Assembly (NCBI RefSeq): GCF_029350945.1
Contig: NZ_JARKMS010000002.1
Coordinates: forward strand, 637,276 to 701,275
Source: Maribacter huludaoensis
GTDB taxonomy: Bacteria > Bacteroidota > Bacteroidia > Flavobacteriales > Flavobacteriaceae
Reading direction: 5' to 3'
DNA length: 64,000 nt
Shown: piece after piece, positions 55,858-64,000 of the stretch
Layout of the letters: the number at the start of each line of letters is the position of its first letter
Numbering within the stretch: position 1 is the first letter of the stretch
Translations under genes and position numbers: made by a program
Notes under the pieces: model-generated
Told to the model about the DNA's origin: nothing
Seen by the model: only the letters and a program-made list of their open reading frames with translations
Database searches by the model: none

Positions 55858-57660
55858 ATGGCCAAGTACGGTATATCTTTCTTGTTTATATGTTTTTTTG
55901 GCATATTCACTTGCTTTGCCCAAGTAGCGGCAGACTGTGCCAATGCCGTACCTATTTGTTACAACACTCCGGTAAATGGAGGTACAAATGGGTACGGAAT
56001 AGATGATTTTAACGGTGCTACTATTTCTGGCTGTATAACCCAAGGTAGCGGCACTATTGAAACAAATTCTGCTTGGTATAAATTTAAAGTTGGTGAAATA
56101 GGTCAACTTGGCTTCAATATAGGTTTTGATTCTAGTGAAGATTGGGATTTTGCCTTATACAGAACAAGTGACTGTACTTCATTAGGTGAGCCTATTAGAT
56201 GTAATTATTTTGATAATTCTGATGATAGTCGTTTTATAGGGGTAGGTGAGGACCCTACAGGTATTGCCAATATACAATATGATGATTGGTTAGATGTAGG
56301 GCCAGGAGAGGAATACCTCTTAATGATCAATAACTTTAGTAACAATAACTCAGGATTTTCAATTCAGTTTTCAGGTAACATATTTGTTGAATTCCCTAAT
56401 ACTGCCTTAGATTGTAATATAATAGATAATCTATTGGGACCTCCTGTTATTGCTTGTGATAATGAAACTGTAGTCTTAGATGCTACAACTGTTGATGCAG
56501 AAGACTATGAATGGTATTTAGATGCTGGCACAGGCTATCAACTTATACCAGGTGAAACTAATGCGCAACTTTCTACAGCAGTTTCTGGGATGTACCGTGT
56601 TTTGGTAGTTAGACCATTGGAAAATAATTTAATTAGCGAAACCCAAGTGGCCTATGCGCCTTCTCCAGAAACCTTTCCTTTAGAAGATGAAACTGCTTGT
56701 TTAGATGGTACGGCTATAGATTTTAATGCAAAAGATGCAGAGGCCTTAGGTGCTCAGAGTTCGCTAGATTTTAGGGTATCTTATCATGAAAGTTTTGAAG
56801 ATGCTTTTGATGGTGCCAATGCACTTTCAAAAGAATTTATACCTACAGAAGTTGCCCAAACAATATATGTAAGAACTACATCAATAGAAAACTCTATGTG
56901 TTTTGATGCTTCTGAAACTTTTGTGGTAAATGGAATTGAATTGCCTGTTTTAGATTTTGAAACAGAAGTGTTCATATGTGGTAATGAGCCAATTGTAACT
57001 ATTGGGCAGCGAATTCCAGATAATGATTTTATGTATGAATGGAGCTCCGGCCACACATCTTCATTGATTACGGTTTCAGAGCCCGGTGTTTACACTTTAT
57101 CGGTAACGAACAAAGAAGGGTTAATTCAGTGTATTACCGTACGTTCCGTTACTGTTGTATTTTCTAGTCCGCCTGTAATTTCAGATATTACTGTAGAGTA
57201 CGAAGATGATGCCTCTAACGTAGTTAATGTCAGTTTAGAGGAAAACGGTGATTTTGAGTTTCAAGTTGATAATGGAATACCTCAGTACAGCGGGGTTTTT
57301 AATAATCTGTTCCCTGGGGAGCATACCGTTACCGTACGTGATGTAAATGGTTGTGGTTCTGATACTAGAGATTTTGTAGTTGTTGGTTTTCCTAAGTTTT
57401 TTACGCCCAACGGTGATAATGTAAATGATACCTGGGAAGTAGACGGATTATCGGTTTTAGATAATCCTGTAATTACTATTTTTGATCGATATGGCAAGTT
57501 GCTTTATAGAATAGTCGAAAATTCCCCTGGTTGGGACGGTACTTTTAATGGCACATTATTGCCCGAGTCTGACTATTGGTTCAAGCTTACCTATACCAAT
57601 TCTCTTGGAGAGGATACCAGTGCTTCGTTCATAAATAATCATTTTACATTAAAGCGCTAA
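55858..57660 (+). CDS. T9SS type B sorting-domain protein (cargo paralog 1)
   Basis: A 600-residue exported protein with a signal peptide (about 1-21, ending CFAQ). The first domain is Cys-containing and shared with the next gene (ADCANAVPICYN, SAWYKFKVG, RCNYF, DWLDVGPGEEYLLMINNFS). The middle holds Ig/PKD-like repeats (VYTLSVTNKEG). The C-terminal type B sorting domain is FTPNGDNVNDTW, IFDRYGKLLY, GWDGTFNG and ESDYWFKLTY, ending HFTLKR. The type IX system would export it across the outer membrane and cleave this tail. Surface adhesin or gliding-related roles are typical. It is a tandem duplicate of the downstream gene. Confidence 0.9.
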   Translation: MAKYGISFLFICFFGIFTCFAQVAADCANAVPICYNTPVNGGTNGYGIDDFNGATISGCITQGSGTIETNSAWYKFKVGEIGQLGFNIGFDSSEDWDFALYRTSDCTSLGEPIRCNYFDNSDDSRFIGVGEDPTGIANIQYDDWLDVGPGEEYLLMINNFSNNNSGFSIQFSGNIFVEFPNTALDCNIIDNLLGPPVIACDNETVVLDATTVDAEDYEWYLDAGTGYQLIPGETNAQLSTAVSGMYRVLVVRPLENNLISETQVAYAPSPETFPLEDETACLDGTAIDFNAKDAEALGAQSSLDFRVSYHESFEDAFDGANALSKEFIPTEVAQTIYVRTTSIENSMCFDASETFVVNGIELPVLDFETEVFICGNEPIVTIGQRIPDNDFMYEWSSGHTSSLITVSEPGVYTLSVTNKEGLIQCITVRSVTVVFSSPPVISDITVEYEDDASNVVNVSLEENGDFEFQVDNGIPQYSGVFNNLFPGEHTVTVRDVNGCGSDTRDFVVVGFPKFFTPNGDNVNDTWEVDGLSVLDNPVITIFDRYGKLLYRIVENSPGWDGTFNGTLLPESDYWFKLTYTNSLGEDTSASFINNHFTLKR

Positions 57661-57785
57661 CCCTGCTTTTTAGGTTTGAAGAGTGCATTTTATCGATTAA
57701 ACGCAAGAATATCCGTTGTAAGATACTAAAGCAAGTCATGTGTAGTTATAATATACATCACGTATACTAACTTAGTTACACTTTT

Positions 57786-59222
57786 ATGAGAACACTTTTT
57801 TGTTCTATATGCTGTTTATTTCTTTTCTATTGGAATGTAACCGCGCAGAATTCGGCCGATTGTAGAACGGCAATTCCCGTTTGTGCCGATCAACCTATAA
57901 TGGGTCTGGCGGGTGGAACTGGTGATGTAGATGATTTTGACCCAGAGGTAATACTACAAACCGGGTGTCTTGAAAAGGGTAGTCTTTCTTCCGCGAATAT
58001 TGAATTTAATACTTCTTGGTTTGTCTTTAGGGCAGGTACGGGTGGTCAGGTCGGTTTTGATATTGAAGCTTTGCCTTCATCAGGATCTACACCAACTGCT
58101 GAATGGGATTTTGCCGTTTATGGACCAGATGTTGATTGTGTGGATATCAGCAACGGTACGGCACAGCCAATACGTTGTAATTATGAAGTAAACGATACAA
58201 ATTTTACAGGGCTTGGCGTAAACCCGCAAAATGGGGAAGAGGGGCGTGCACCGTTAACGGGTAGTCAAAATACATATGATGCGTATTTGGATGTTCAACC
58301 CGGAGAGATTTATTACATCTTAATAAATAATTTTGCAGATAACTTTACGGGTGATCCTGAGCCTTTTATGCTGACCTTTACAGGTAGTTCTGTAAATGAT
58401 GATCAAGATACAGCTTTGGATTGTACTTTAAGAGATGAATTTTTAGGTTTGGATATTGTAGCTTGTGAAGGTGATGATCCTATTACTATTAGTGCGTTGA
58501 ATTCACCTGCTGGAGCAGATATTGCAAGTGTGGAATGGACTGTGGATTATGAAGATGACGGCATAGTTGACGATACGCTTACGGGTACCGGTGATTTTGG
58601 TGCGGAATTGGTAGTTGAAAGCCCAAATACAGGTCGCTATTTTGCTTCCATTACCACAACAAGTGGTTCGCCTCCAACTGTGGCAGATGAAAGCGGAGTT
58701 TTAATAACATTTTTTGGAATACCAATTCTAGAACGCGTAGAAACATTGGATACCAATCTTTCTATTGATCCAGATCAAAATAATATTGAGTTTTTTGTAC
58801 AGGGAGACGGTGATTATGAATATGCTATAAATAACGGTGAGTTTCAAGATAGTTCCGTTTTTAGAAATGTACCTCCGGGATTGAATACGGTAATCATAAA
58901 TGATAAGAACGGATGTGGAATAACGGAACCAATTGAATTTTTGGTAGTAGGGTATCCAAAGTTTTTTACCCCTAACGGTGATAATATAAACGATACATGG
59001 AATATTCTAGGTATAGAGACTTTGATTGATCCTGTTGTATTTATTTTTGATAGATACGGTAAACTTTTAAAGCAATTAGGACCTACGGATACGTGGGACG
59101 GTAATTTTAACGGACAGCAAATGCCATCTACAGATTATTGGTTCAGGTTTGAGTATGGTGAAAGGGAGGATGATATGGTAGTGGCTAAAACGCGAAAAAC
59201 ACATTTTTCATTAAAAAGATAA
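57786..59222 (+). CDS. T9SS type B sorting-domain protein (cargo paralog 2)
   Basis: A 478-residue paralog of the preceding gene, shorter by one Ig-like region. It has a signal peptide (MRTLFCSICCLFLFYWNVTAQ), then SADCRTAIPVCADQP, NTSWFVFRAGTGGQVGFDI and the DAYLDVQPGEIYYILINNFAD segment that matches paralog 1. The C-terminus carries FTPNGDNINDTW, IFDRYGKLLKQL, TWDGNFNG and STDYWFRFEYG, ending HFSLKR. Type IX secretion is expected. The two genes are likely the result of tandem duplication. A strong bidirectional terminator follows, shared with the convergent FadL-like gene. Confidence 0.9.
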   Translation: MRTLFCSICCLFLFYWNVTAQNSADCRTAIPVCADQPIMGLAGGTGDVDDFDPEVILQTGCLEKGSLSSANIEFNTSWFVFRAGTGGQVGFDIEALPSSGSTPTAEWDFAVYGPDVDCVDISNGTAQPIRCNYEVNDTNFTGLGVNPQNGEEGRAPLTGSQNTYDAYLDVQPGEIYYILINNFADNFTGDPEPFMLTFTGSSVNDDQDTALDCTLRDEFLGLDIVACEGDDPITISALNSPAGADIASVEWTVDYEDDGIVDDTLTGTGDFGAELVVESPNTGRYFASITTTSGSPPTVADESGVLITFFGIPILERVETLDTNLSIDPDQNNIEFFVQGDGDYEYAINNGEFQDSSVFRNVPPGLNTVIINDKNGCGITEPIEFLVVGYPKFFTPNGDNINDTWNILGIETLIDPVVFIFDRYGKLLKQLGPTDTWDGNFNGQQMPSTDYWFRFEYGEREDDMVVAKTRKTHFSLKR

Positions 59223-59226
59223 ACGA

Positions 59227-59257
59227 AAAAAGGGAGCTTCATGCTCCCTTTTTTTTA
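59227..59257. terminator. Bidirectional terminator
   Basis: AAAAAAGGGAGC (59227-59238), loop TTCAT, GCTCCCTTTTTT (59244-59255). It lies between convergent genes. Confidence 0.9.
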
Positions 59258-59274
59258 TGTAATTTTTTTATTTC

Positions 59275-60780
59275 TTAAAAATTGATCGTATAGCTTAAAG
59301 TGGCGTTGGTGATTGTTCTATCGATCATAGTAGGTGTTGTGATACCTGCGTTAAAAAATCTTTCGCTGAAATCTTGTTCAGAACGACTAAGAGAAAAATC
59401 TAATTTACTACCACCAAAATTATAACCAATTCCACCAGAAATAGCATCTAAATCACCAATCGTGTTGTCATTAGCATAAGGGCTCTGTTCAAAACGATAG
59501 CCCGCTCTTAAACTTACTTGCTGAATTCTGTACTCGCCACCAATTCTAAAAGTAGATACGGCGCCAAGGCTACTGGCAATTTCTGAGTTTACAGTTTGAA
59601 AGCTAGGATCATTTGTTGGGCGTAATTCCGATTGTGAAAAATCTTGATACCCATAATCGAAACTTAATAAACCGTCTTTCGCAAAAATTACGGCTAAGCT
59701 ACCTGTCAATTTACTTGGTGTTTTAACAGTGTACTCTTCAAAAAGATTTATTATGTTGAAGTTTATGAAGTTAATATCTTCATCTGCCAAATCAGAATTA
59801 ATACGTTGAGAAGTGTTGTCCTCTAATCTGTACCATGTGGGTGATTGGTAGCTACCGCCTAAACGTACATTGTCATTAAGTTTTGCAATTGCTCCTAATG
59901 AAAATGAGAAGCCGTTTCCTTCTGTTTCTAGGTAATTATCAAACGTTGTTCTTTTTATTTCAGATTCATTCTCATAGCCATATTCAGTAAACTGATCAAA
60001 CTGGCTATAGAATATACTATGAAAATTTAAAGAAGCACCTATATATAGATTGTCCCTATATTGAGAGGCAGCGTTAATTGTAAATTTACTGTTATAACCA
60101 GTAGTTCTTTTTGAAAAATCTTGATTAACAAAATCATAAATGGAATTACTGATATAGCTGGTGTTATTATCATCTTCGGTCTCAGGGTCTAGAATACCTC
60201 CATAATAACCTAAGAATGCTTGCTGGTCTCCAAATCCTTGAACTGCTCCAATATCACGATATGCTTCTTCTAAAAATTCACCATCTTGTAATAAAATAGA
60301 CCCAAATGGTGTGCCGCCTGCATATTCTAGAAAATAGGTATCAATACCTTCTGTTGCACTTCCTGAAACATAATATTCGTTATCGAAATTGTTCAACAAA
60401 TCATAATTGAAAGCTAAAGTAAATTTCTTCCAGTCAGAATTACTATCGGTGTTTTTAAAAACAAATGCACCACCTATTTGATTTAGCTCAATGTCATTAT
60501 TCTTGGTTATTAAGGCATCGCCAAAGTACCGGGCATCATTATATGTATGGTAATTTGATCCTGAAATGGTGAAAAGACTATTATTGAATACCGCTGAACC
60601 AGCAGGGTTAATGTTTAAGGACGATAGGTCTCCGCCAAGGGCGCCAAACGCTCCGCCCATTGCTTGAAATCGGGCCGTACCTTGAAGGTTTTCTGTACCG
60701 TAACGTAAAACTTCATTTATGTTCTGTGCGCTACCAATGGTACATACTATTAAGGCTACGAAAGTTATATAGTTTTTCAT
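59275..60780 (-). CDS. FadL/OmpP1-family outer membrane protein
   Basis: A 501-residue outer-membrane barrel with a signal peptide (about 1-18, GSAQ). The conserved opening QGTARFQAMGGAFGALGGDLSSLNINPAGSA (core MGGAFGALGGDLSSLNINPA) is the FadL/OmpP1 N-terminal hatch region. The remainder is alternating beta strands ending TNATLSYTINF, with a C-terminal Phe. FadL members carry long-chain fatty acids or other hydrophobic molecules across the outer membrane; the cargo here is unknown. It lies 32 bp downstream of the repetitive lipoprotein gene on the same strand. Confidence 0.85.
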   Translation of the reverse strand: MKNYITFVALIVCTIGSAQNINEVLRYGTENLQGTARFQAMGGAFGALGGDLSSLNINPAGSAVFNNSLFTISGSNYHTYNDARYFGDALITKNNDIELNQIGGAFVFKNTDSNSDWKKFTLAFNYDLLNNFDNEYYVSGSATEGIDTYFLEYAGGTPFGSILLQDGEFLEEAYRDIGAVQGFGDQQAFLGYYGGILDPETEDDNNTSYISNSIYDFVNQDFSKRTTGYNSKFTINAASQYRDNLYIGASLNFHSIFYSQFDQFTEYGYENESEIKRTTFDNYLETEGNGFSFSLGAIAKLNDNVRLGGSYQSPTWYRLEDNTSQRINSDLADEDINFINFNIINLFEEYTVKTPSKLTGSLAVIFAKDGLLSFDYGYQDFSQSELRPTNDPSFQTVNSEIASSLGAVSTFRIGGEYRIQQVSLRAGYRFEQSPYANDNTIGDLDAISGGIGYNFGGSKLDFSLSRSEQDFSERFFNAGITTPTMIDRTITNATLSYTINF

Positions 60781-60812
60781 ATCAATATTTCAATTACAAT
60801 AAATGTTCAATT

Positions 60813-62162
60813 TTAGTTTCTTCTACCGCCACTTCTTGAGGATCCAGAAGATCTAGATGAAGACCCGCTACTTGAACTTCTTGAGCTGCCTCCCGAACTT
60901 CTATATGAACTACTACCAGAGCTACTTCTGCCAGAGCTATAGCTGCTGCTTCTAGAACTACTTCTGCCAGAGCTGTAATTGCTACTTCTAGAACTACTAC
61001 CTGAACTACGGTAAGACCTACCGCTTGAACCGGTTGAGCTTCTGCCAGAAGAATAACTCCTAGAGCTGCTGCCAGAGTTTCTGTAAGTTGAGGTTCTTGG
61101 TACCGCGACCCTACTGCTAGAACTTGATGTTCTAGGGCTGGTACTATATCTGCTACTATAATTTCTTGAAGAACTACTGCTGTACCTAGGGGTAGCTCTA
61201 GTACTTCTACTGGTTCTATATGCTCTATTTTGGTCAACACCAACAGTTCTTCTGCTTGTAGAATTGCCGGAATACGTTCTTGAGCTACGTGTATTGGCAG
61301 AACTTCTGGCTGTTGTTGATCTGCCGGTCGTAGTTCTATACCTAGACGAATTACCTCTTGTGTTTATATTGGAACGGCCTCTTGCCGCTGTAGAAGAAAG
61401 TCCGGTATTGTTAACGGTCTGTCTTGTGTAATTGCCTCTTCTGGAATTGTTAACGGCATACCGTCTATTGGAATATCTATTGTTATTGCGAAAATATCTG
61501 TTACCATAACCATACGCATATCCGAAGTTGTTACCATAAAAAGGCCTGTTCCAACCGTATCCCCAGTTGTTCCATCCAAAACCACCATAGCCCCAGTTGT
61601 TCCATCCAAAACCGAATCCGCCATAACCCCAGTTGTTCCATCTGTTCCAGCCCCAAGGTTGTCCCCATCCTGCTCCATAAAATCCGGGATAACCTACATT
61701 GTTCCAGCCCCATCCATAAAGATTGCCATAACCCCAATTGTTCCAACCATTATTATGAATGTAAATACTCACGTCAGAATTGTTACTGCCCCAGCTACCA
61801 TAGCCTTCATAGTCATTTGCATTGGCATAATAGTCTGTCAATTGGTCTTCTTGAACTTCGGCATCAAGATTGTTGCTGGAATAAGAATCTACATCGGTAA
61901 ATATTTCATCATCTAAAATTTCACCATACTGACTGGCTTTTTCGCCAAAATAATTGGTATAGGTGTCAGATTCAGAACTTACTTCTGTATTCTTTCTTTG
62001 TTCTGGTCTTCTTTCTACGGTAGCTGGTACTTCATCAGAATAAATACCATCATTGTCATAATAAGAAGATTGCTGGTATGATCCACAGGAAGTTATGAAA
62101 ACGGCCAGGGTCACCAACATTGAAATGTTGCGAAGTTTGTTGTGGGGTAGCGAATATATCAT
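60813..62162 (-). CDS. Highly repetitive lipoprotein, Trp/Asn/Gly-rich centre and Ser/Arg-rich tail
   Basis: A 449-residue protein. The N-terminus carries a lipoprotein-type signal ([12 protein letters not shown], either from residue 1 or from the Met at about residue 15), followed by an acidic Tyr/Asp-rich stretch. Residues of about 120-225 are tandem units such as [11 protein letters not shown]. Residues of about 230-449 are low-complexity Ser, Arg, Gly and Thr, with units like [12 protein letters not shown], ending SGGRRN. Cell-surface location is likely, and the basic tail could bind polyanions; both are inference. I recognise no domain. The FadL-like gene follows after 32 bp. Confidence 0.75.
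   Translation of the reverse strand: MIYSLPHNKLRNISMLVTLAVFITSCGSYQQSSYYDNDGIYSDEVPATVERRPEQRKNTEVSSESDTYTNYFGEKASQYGEILDDEIFTDVDSYSSNNLDAEVQEDQLTDYYANANDYEGYGSWGSNNSDVSIYIHNNGWNNWGYGNLYGWGWNNVGYPGFYGAGWGQPWGWNRWNNWGYGGFGFGWNNWGYGGFGWNNWGYGWNRPFYGNNFGYAYGYGNRYFRNNNRYSNRRYAVNNSRRGNYTRQTVNNTGLSSTAARGRSNINTRGNSSRYRTTTGRSTTARSSANTRSSRTYSGNSTSRRTVGVDQNRAYRTSRSTRATPRYSSSSSRNYSSRYSTSPRTSSSSSRVAVPRTSTYRNSGSSSRSYSSGRSSTGSSGRSYRSSGSSSRSSNYSSGRSSSRSSSYSSGRSSSGSSSYRSSGGSSRSSSSGSSSRSSGSSRSGGRRN
60830..61080. repeat. Degenerate repeats coding for the Ser/Arg-rich tail
   Basis: On the plus strand, copies of TTCTGCCAGAGCTATA-like and GAACTACTTCTGCCAG-like units recur at about 24-36 base spacing. They encode the SSGRSS repeats of the lipoprotein on the minus strand. 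Confidence 0.7.
61553..61745. repeat. Tandem repeats coding for the GWNNWGYG units
   Basis: CCCCAGTTGTTCCATCCAAA and close variants recur at 30-36 base intervals between about 61560 and 61745. They encode the Trp/Asn/Gly-rich part of the lipoprotein. Confidence 0.75.
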
Positions 62163-62258
62163 CGGATTAAAATTATATTGTTGAACATATTAAAAATAAC
62201 TAGTTTTACTCAATTATTATATAGTAATATTCACAATATTTGTGCCAAAGTCCAGATA

Positions 62259-63734
62259 ATGAGTAAAAATTTGACGAAGAGAAGCGAGGATTATTCCAAA
62301 TGGTATAATGAATTAGTAGTTAAGGCAGACTTAGCCGAAAACTCTGGTGTAAGGGGTTGTATGGTTATTAAGCCGTATGGCTACGGAATTTGGGAGAAAA
62401 TGCAAGCTGGTTTAGATAAAATGTTTAAAGAGACTGGTCATGAAAATGCCTACTTTCCATTATTTATACCAAAATCATATTTAAGTAAAGAGGCAAGCCA
62501 TGTTGAAGGATTTGCCAAAGAATGTGCGGTTGTAACGCACTATAGATTGAAAAACGCGGAAGACGGAAGCGGAATTATAGTAGATCCAGAAGCAAAATTG
62601 GAGGAGGAGCTAATTGTTAGGCCAACTTCTGAAACTATTATTTGGGATACTTATAAAAAGTGGATACAGTCTTACAGGGATTTACCGTTACTTATTAATC
62701 AATGGGCAAATGTTGTGCGCTGGGAAATGCGTACTAGATTGTTTTTAAGAACTGCAGAGTTTTTATGGCAAGAAGGGCATACGGCACATGCCACGGAAAA
62801 AGAGGCAATTGCAGAGGCCGAACAAATGATGAACGTTTATGCGGATTTTGCCGAAAACCATATGGCGGTACCTGTCATAAAAGGTACCAAGACAGAAAGT
62901 GAACGTTTTGCGGGTGCAATTGAAACGTATTGTATTGAGGCTTTAATGCAAGATGGTAAGGCTTTACAAGCTGGTACTTCTCACTTTTTGGGCCAAAATT
63001 TTGCAAAAGCCTTTGATGTGAAATTTGCGACAAAAGAAGGGGGTAAAGAACATGTTTGGGCAACTTCTTGGGGAGTATCAACAAGATTGATGGGGGCGTT
63101 GATCATGACGCATAGTGATGATAATGGATTAGTGATTCCACCAAAATTGGCACCCATTCAAGTGGTCATCGTACCTATTTATAAAGGATTGGATCAATTG
63201 GACAAAATTTCAGAAACGGTTAATCCTCTTGTAAAAGAATTGCGTACTAAAGGTATATCCGTAAAATTTGATAATAGAGATACGCACAAGCCCGGTTTTA
63301 AGTTCAATGAATACGAATTGCGTGGAGTGCCGGTAAGGTTGGCCATAGGACCAAGAGATCTTGAAAATGGCACGTATGAATTGGCGAGAAGAGATACGTT
63401 GCAAAAAGAGACCGTAGCCGCCACTGATGTTGTTGCCAAAATTGAATTTTTAATGGACGATATTCAAAAGAATATGTACCAGAAAGCACTTGATTATAGA
63501 AATAGCCATATTACTGAAGTGGATTCTTATGAAGAATTTAAAAAAGTTTTAAAAGAAAAAGGCGGATTTATTTCTGCACATTGGGACGGTAGTAAGGAAA
63601 CAGAAGAACGAGTTAAAAACGAGACAAAGGCAACAATACGTTGTATTCCCATTGATGCAAAACAGGAAGAAGGTACTTGTATGGTAACCGGTAAACCTTC
63701 TAATAAAAGAGTATTATTTGCTAAAGCGTATTAA
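62259..63734 (+). CDS. proS: Prolyl-tRNA synthetase (short, archaeal/eukaryotic-like type)
   Basis: A 491-residue class II aminoacyl-tRNA synthetase. I start at ATG 62259 ([16 protein letters not shown]), because the 27 residues encoded upstream to 62178 are unrelated. Motif 2 and substrate segments are [12 protein letters not shown] and [27 protein letters not shown], quoted by its core [27 protein letters not shown] and the C-terminal [20 protein letters not shown] end also match. It lacks the YbaK-like editing insertion of the long bacterial type, as usual in Bacteroidota. It diverges from the repetitive lipoprotein gene. Confidence 0.95.
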   Translation: MSKNLTKRSEDYSKWYNELVVKADLAENSGVRGCMVIKPYGYGIWEKMQAGLDKMFKETGHENAYFPLFIPKSYLSKEASHVEGFAKECAVVTHYRLKNAEDGSGIIVDPEAKLEEELIVRPTSETIIWDTYKKWIQSYRDLPLLINQWANVVRWEMRTRLFLRTAEFLWQEGHTAHATEKEAIAEAEQMMNVYADFAENHMAVPVIKGTKTESERFAGAIETYCIEALMQDGKALQAGTSHFLGQNFAKAFDVKFATKEGGKEHVWATSWGVSTRLMGALIMTHSDDNGLVIPPKLAPIQVVIVPIYKGLDQLDKISETVNPLVKELRTKGISVKFDNRDTHKPGFKFNEYELRGVPVRLAIGPRDLENGTYELARRDTLQKETVAATDVVAKIEFLMDDIQKNMYQKALDYRNSHITEVDSYEEFKKVLKEKGGFISAHWDGSKETEERVKNETKATIRCIPIDAKQEEGTCMVTGKPSNKRVLFAKAY

Positions 63735-63760
63735 TTTTTTCAAAAAAATATAAAGAGGTG

Positions 63761-63790
63761 TTGCGATAGTGAAAAATATTTGTATTTTTG
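63761..63790 (+). promoter_or_regulatory. Promoter of the tRNA-Glu genes
   Basis: TTG at 63761-63763 and TATTTTTG at 63783-63790 are 19 bp apart, an exact match to the Bacteroidota TTG-N19-TAnnTTTG consensus. The box ends 22 bp before the first tRNA. Confidence 0.75.
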
Positions 63791-63812
63791 CATCCGCAAT
63801 TGCGCAAAGTAT

Positions 63813-63884
63813 GGTCCGTTCGTCTAGGGGTTAGGACGCCAGGTTTTCATCCTGGTAACAGGGGTTCGATTCCCCTACGGACTA
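63813..63884 (+). tRNA. tRNA-Glu (UUC), copy 1
   Basis: A 72-base cloverleaf: acceptor GGTCCGT/ACGGACT (first pair a G-U wobble), anticodon stem CCAGG/CCTGG with loop TTTTCAT giving anticodon UUC, T arm AGGGG-TTCGATT-CCCCT and discriminator A. CCA is not encoded. It is transcribed from the promoter just upstream, together with copy 2. Confidence 0.96.
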
Positions 63885-63925
63885 CAAAATAACAATTTGG
63901 ATGTATTTCCAAGTATTGACATAAT

Positions 63926-63997
63926 GGTCCGTTCGTCTAGGGGTTAGGACGCCAGGTTTTCATCCTGGTAACAGGGGTTCGATTCCCCTACGGACTA
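63926..63997 (+). tRNA. tRNA-Glu (UUC), copy 2
   Basis: Identical in sequence to copy 1 and 113 bp downstream of it, separated by 41 bp. It has no promoter of its own that I can see and probably shares a transcript with copy 1; the array may continue past the window edge. Confidence 0.96.
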
Positions 63998-64000
63998 CAA

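Noticed and set aside
60794..61243. 149-residue Val/Leu/Glu-rich frame on the minus strand
   Set aside because: It lies inside the repetitive lipoprotein gene in another frame; its composition is a by-product of the Ser/Arg codon repeats.
61364..61746. Gly/Thr/Asp-rich and Gly/Leu/Trp-rich frames on the minus strand
   Set aside because: Shadow frames of the GWNNWGYG repeats, with no start context or family.
62178..62258. 27-residue extension of ProS
   Set aside because: No similarity to ProRS N-termini; ATG 62259 gives the standard start.

Overview
This window is chromosomal DNA of a marine-type Flavobacteriaceae (phylum Bacteroidota), broadly Maribacter/Zobellia-like; the genus cannot be fixed from the sequence alone. 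Reasons: low GC; two proteins ending in type B sorting domains of the type IX secretion system; a fused SecDF; the short prolyl-tRNA synthetase type; outer-membrane and lipoprotein families typical of flavobacteria (DUF2911, FadL-like, TonB-receptor-like); weak or absent Shine-Dalgarno sequences; and promoters of the Bacteroidota form TTG-N18/19-TAnnTTTG (clearest before tRNA-Glu).

Layout. 1-1050 is AT-rich accessory DNA: two unrecognised small genes around a structured, attC-like spacer. 1.1-8.0 kb holds a peroxiredoxin-like protein, a divergent Lrp regulator / histidine decarboxylase pair, an orphan PAS histidine kinase, a thioredoxin-reductase-like flavoprotein and a VOC protein. 8.3-20.9 kb is framed by two 875-residue paralogous GH63/MGH1-like glycosidases. 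Between them lie a nucleotide-transporter-like membrane protein fused to HEAT repeats, a class A beta-lactamase-fold serine hydrolase, and a tight three-gene operon (threonine-synthase-like PLP enzyme, DUF1611/DgcN-like protein, enolase-superfamily epimerase/DgcA-like) that looks like D-glutamate or cell-wall amino acid/dipeptide recycling.

21.0-22.8 kb is a two-gene, translationally coupled cassette: a HipA-like kinase followed by a HIRAN-domain protein. It has no HipB-type DNA-binding partner and is more AT-rich than its neighbours. It is the best candidate here for an undescribed (toxin-antitoxin or defence-like) system.

22.8-35.3 kb: ftsE diverges from a large TPR protein gene across a perfect 20-bp palindrome. 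A TonB-receptor-like protein, an OmpA-type protein, a NYN-LOTUS nuclease candidate, a DUF885 lipoprotein, a small secreted protein, an amidohydrolase lipoprotein and a DUF2911 protein follow. 35.6-46.6 kb is mostly core: asnB, a CsbD-like gene, gyrB (with DnaA-box-like motifs upstream), mdh, an unknown secreted protein and secDF. 46.7-50.4 kb (minus strand) carries yidD, lgt, a DUF192 lipoprotein, a GNAT acetyltransferase and a tandem ABC ATPase with a degenerate first half.

50.5-53.6 kb is an aldehyde dehydrogenase/DUF779 operon with a divergent AraC regulator. Then come cysS and folE, two tandem T9SS type B cargo paralogs, a FadL-like outer-membrane protein, a strikingly repetitive Trp/Gly/Asn then Ser/Arg-rich lipoprotein, proS, and two identical tRNA-Glu(UUC) genes at the right edge. 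Convergent and operon ends are marked by many clear hairpin terminators. No CRISPR array, insertion sequence, prophage or rRNA gene was seen.
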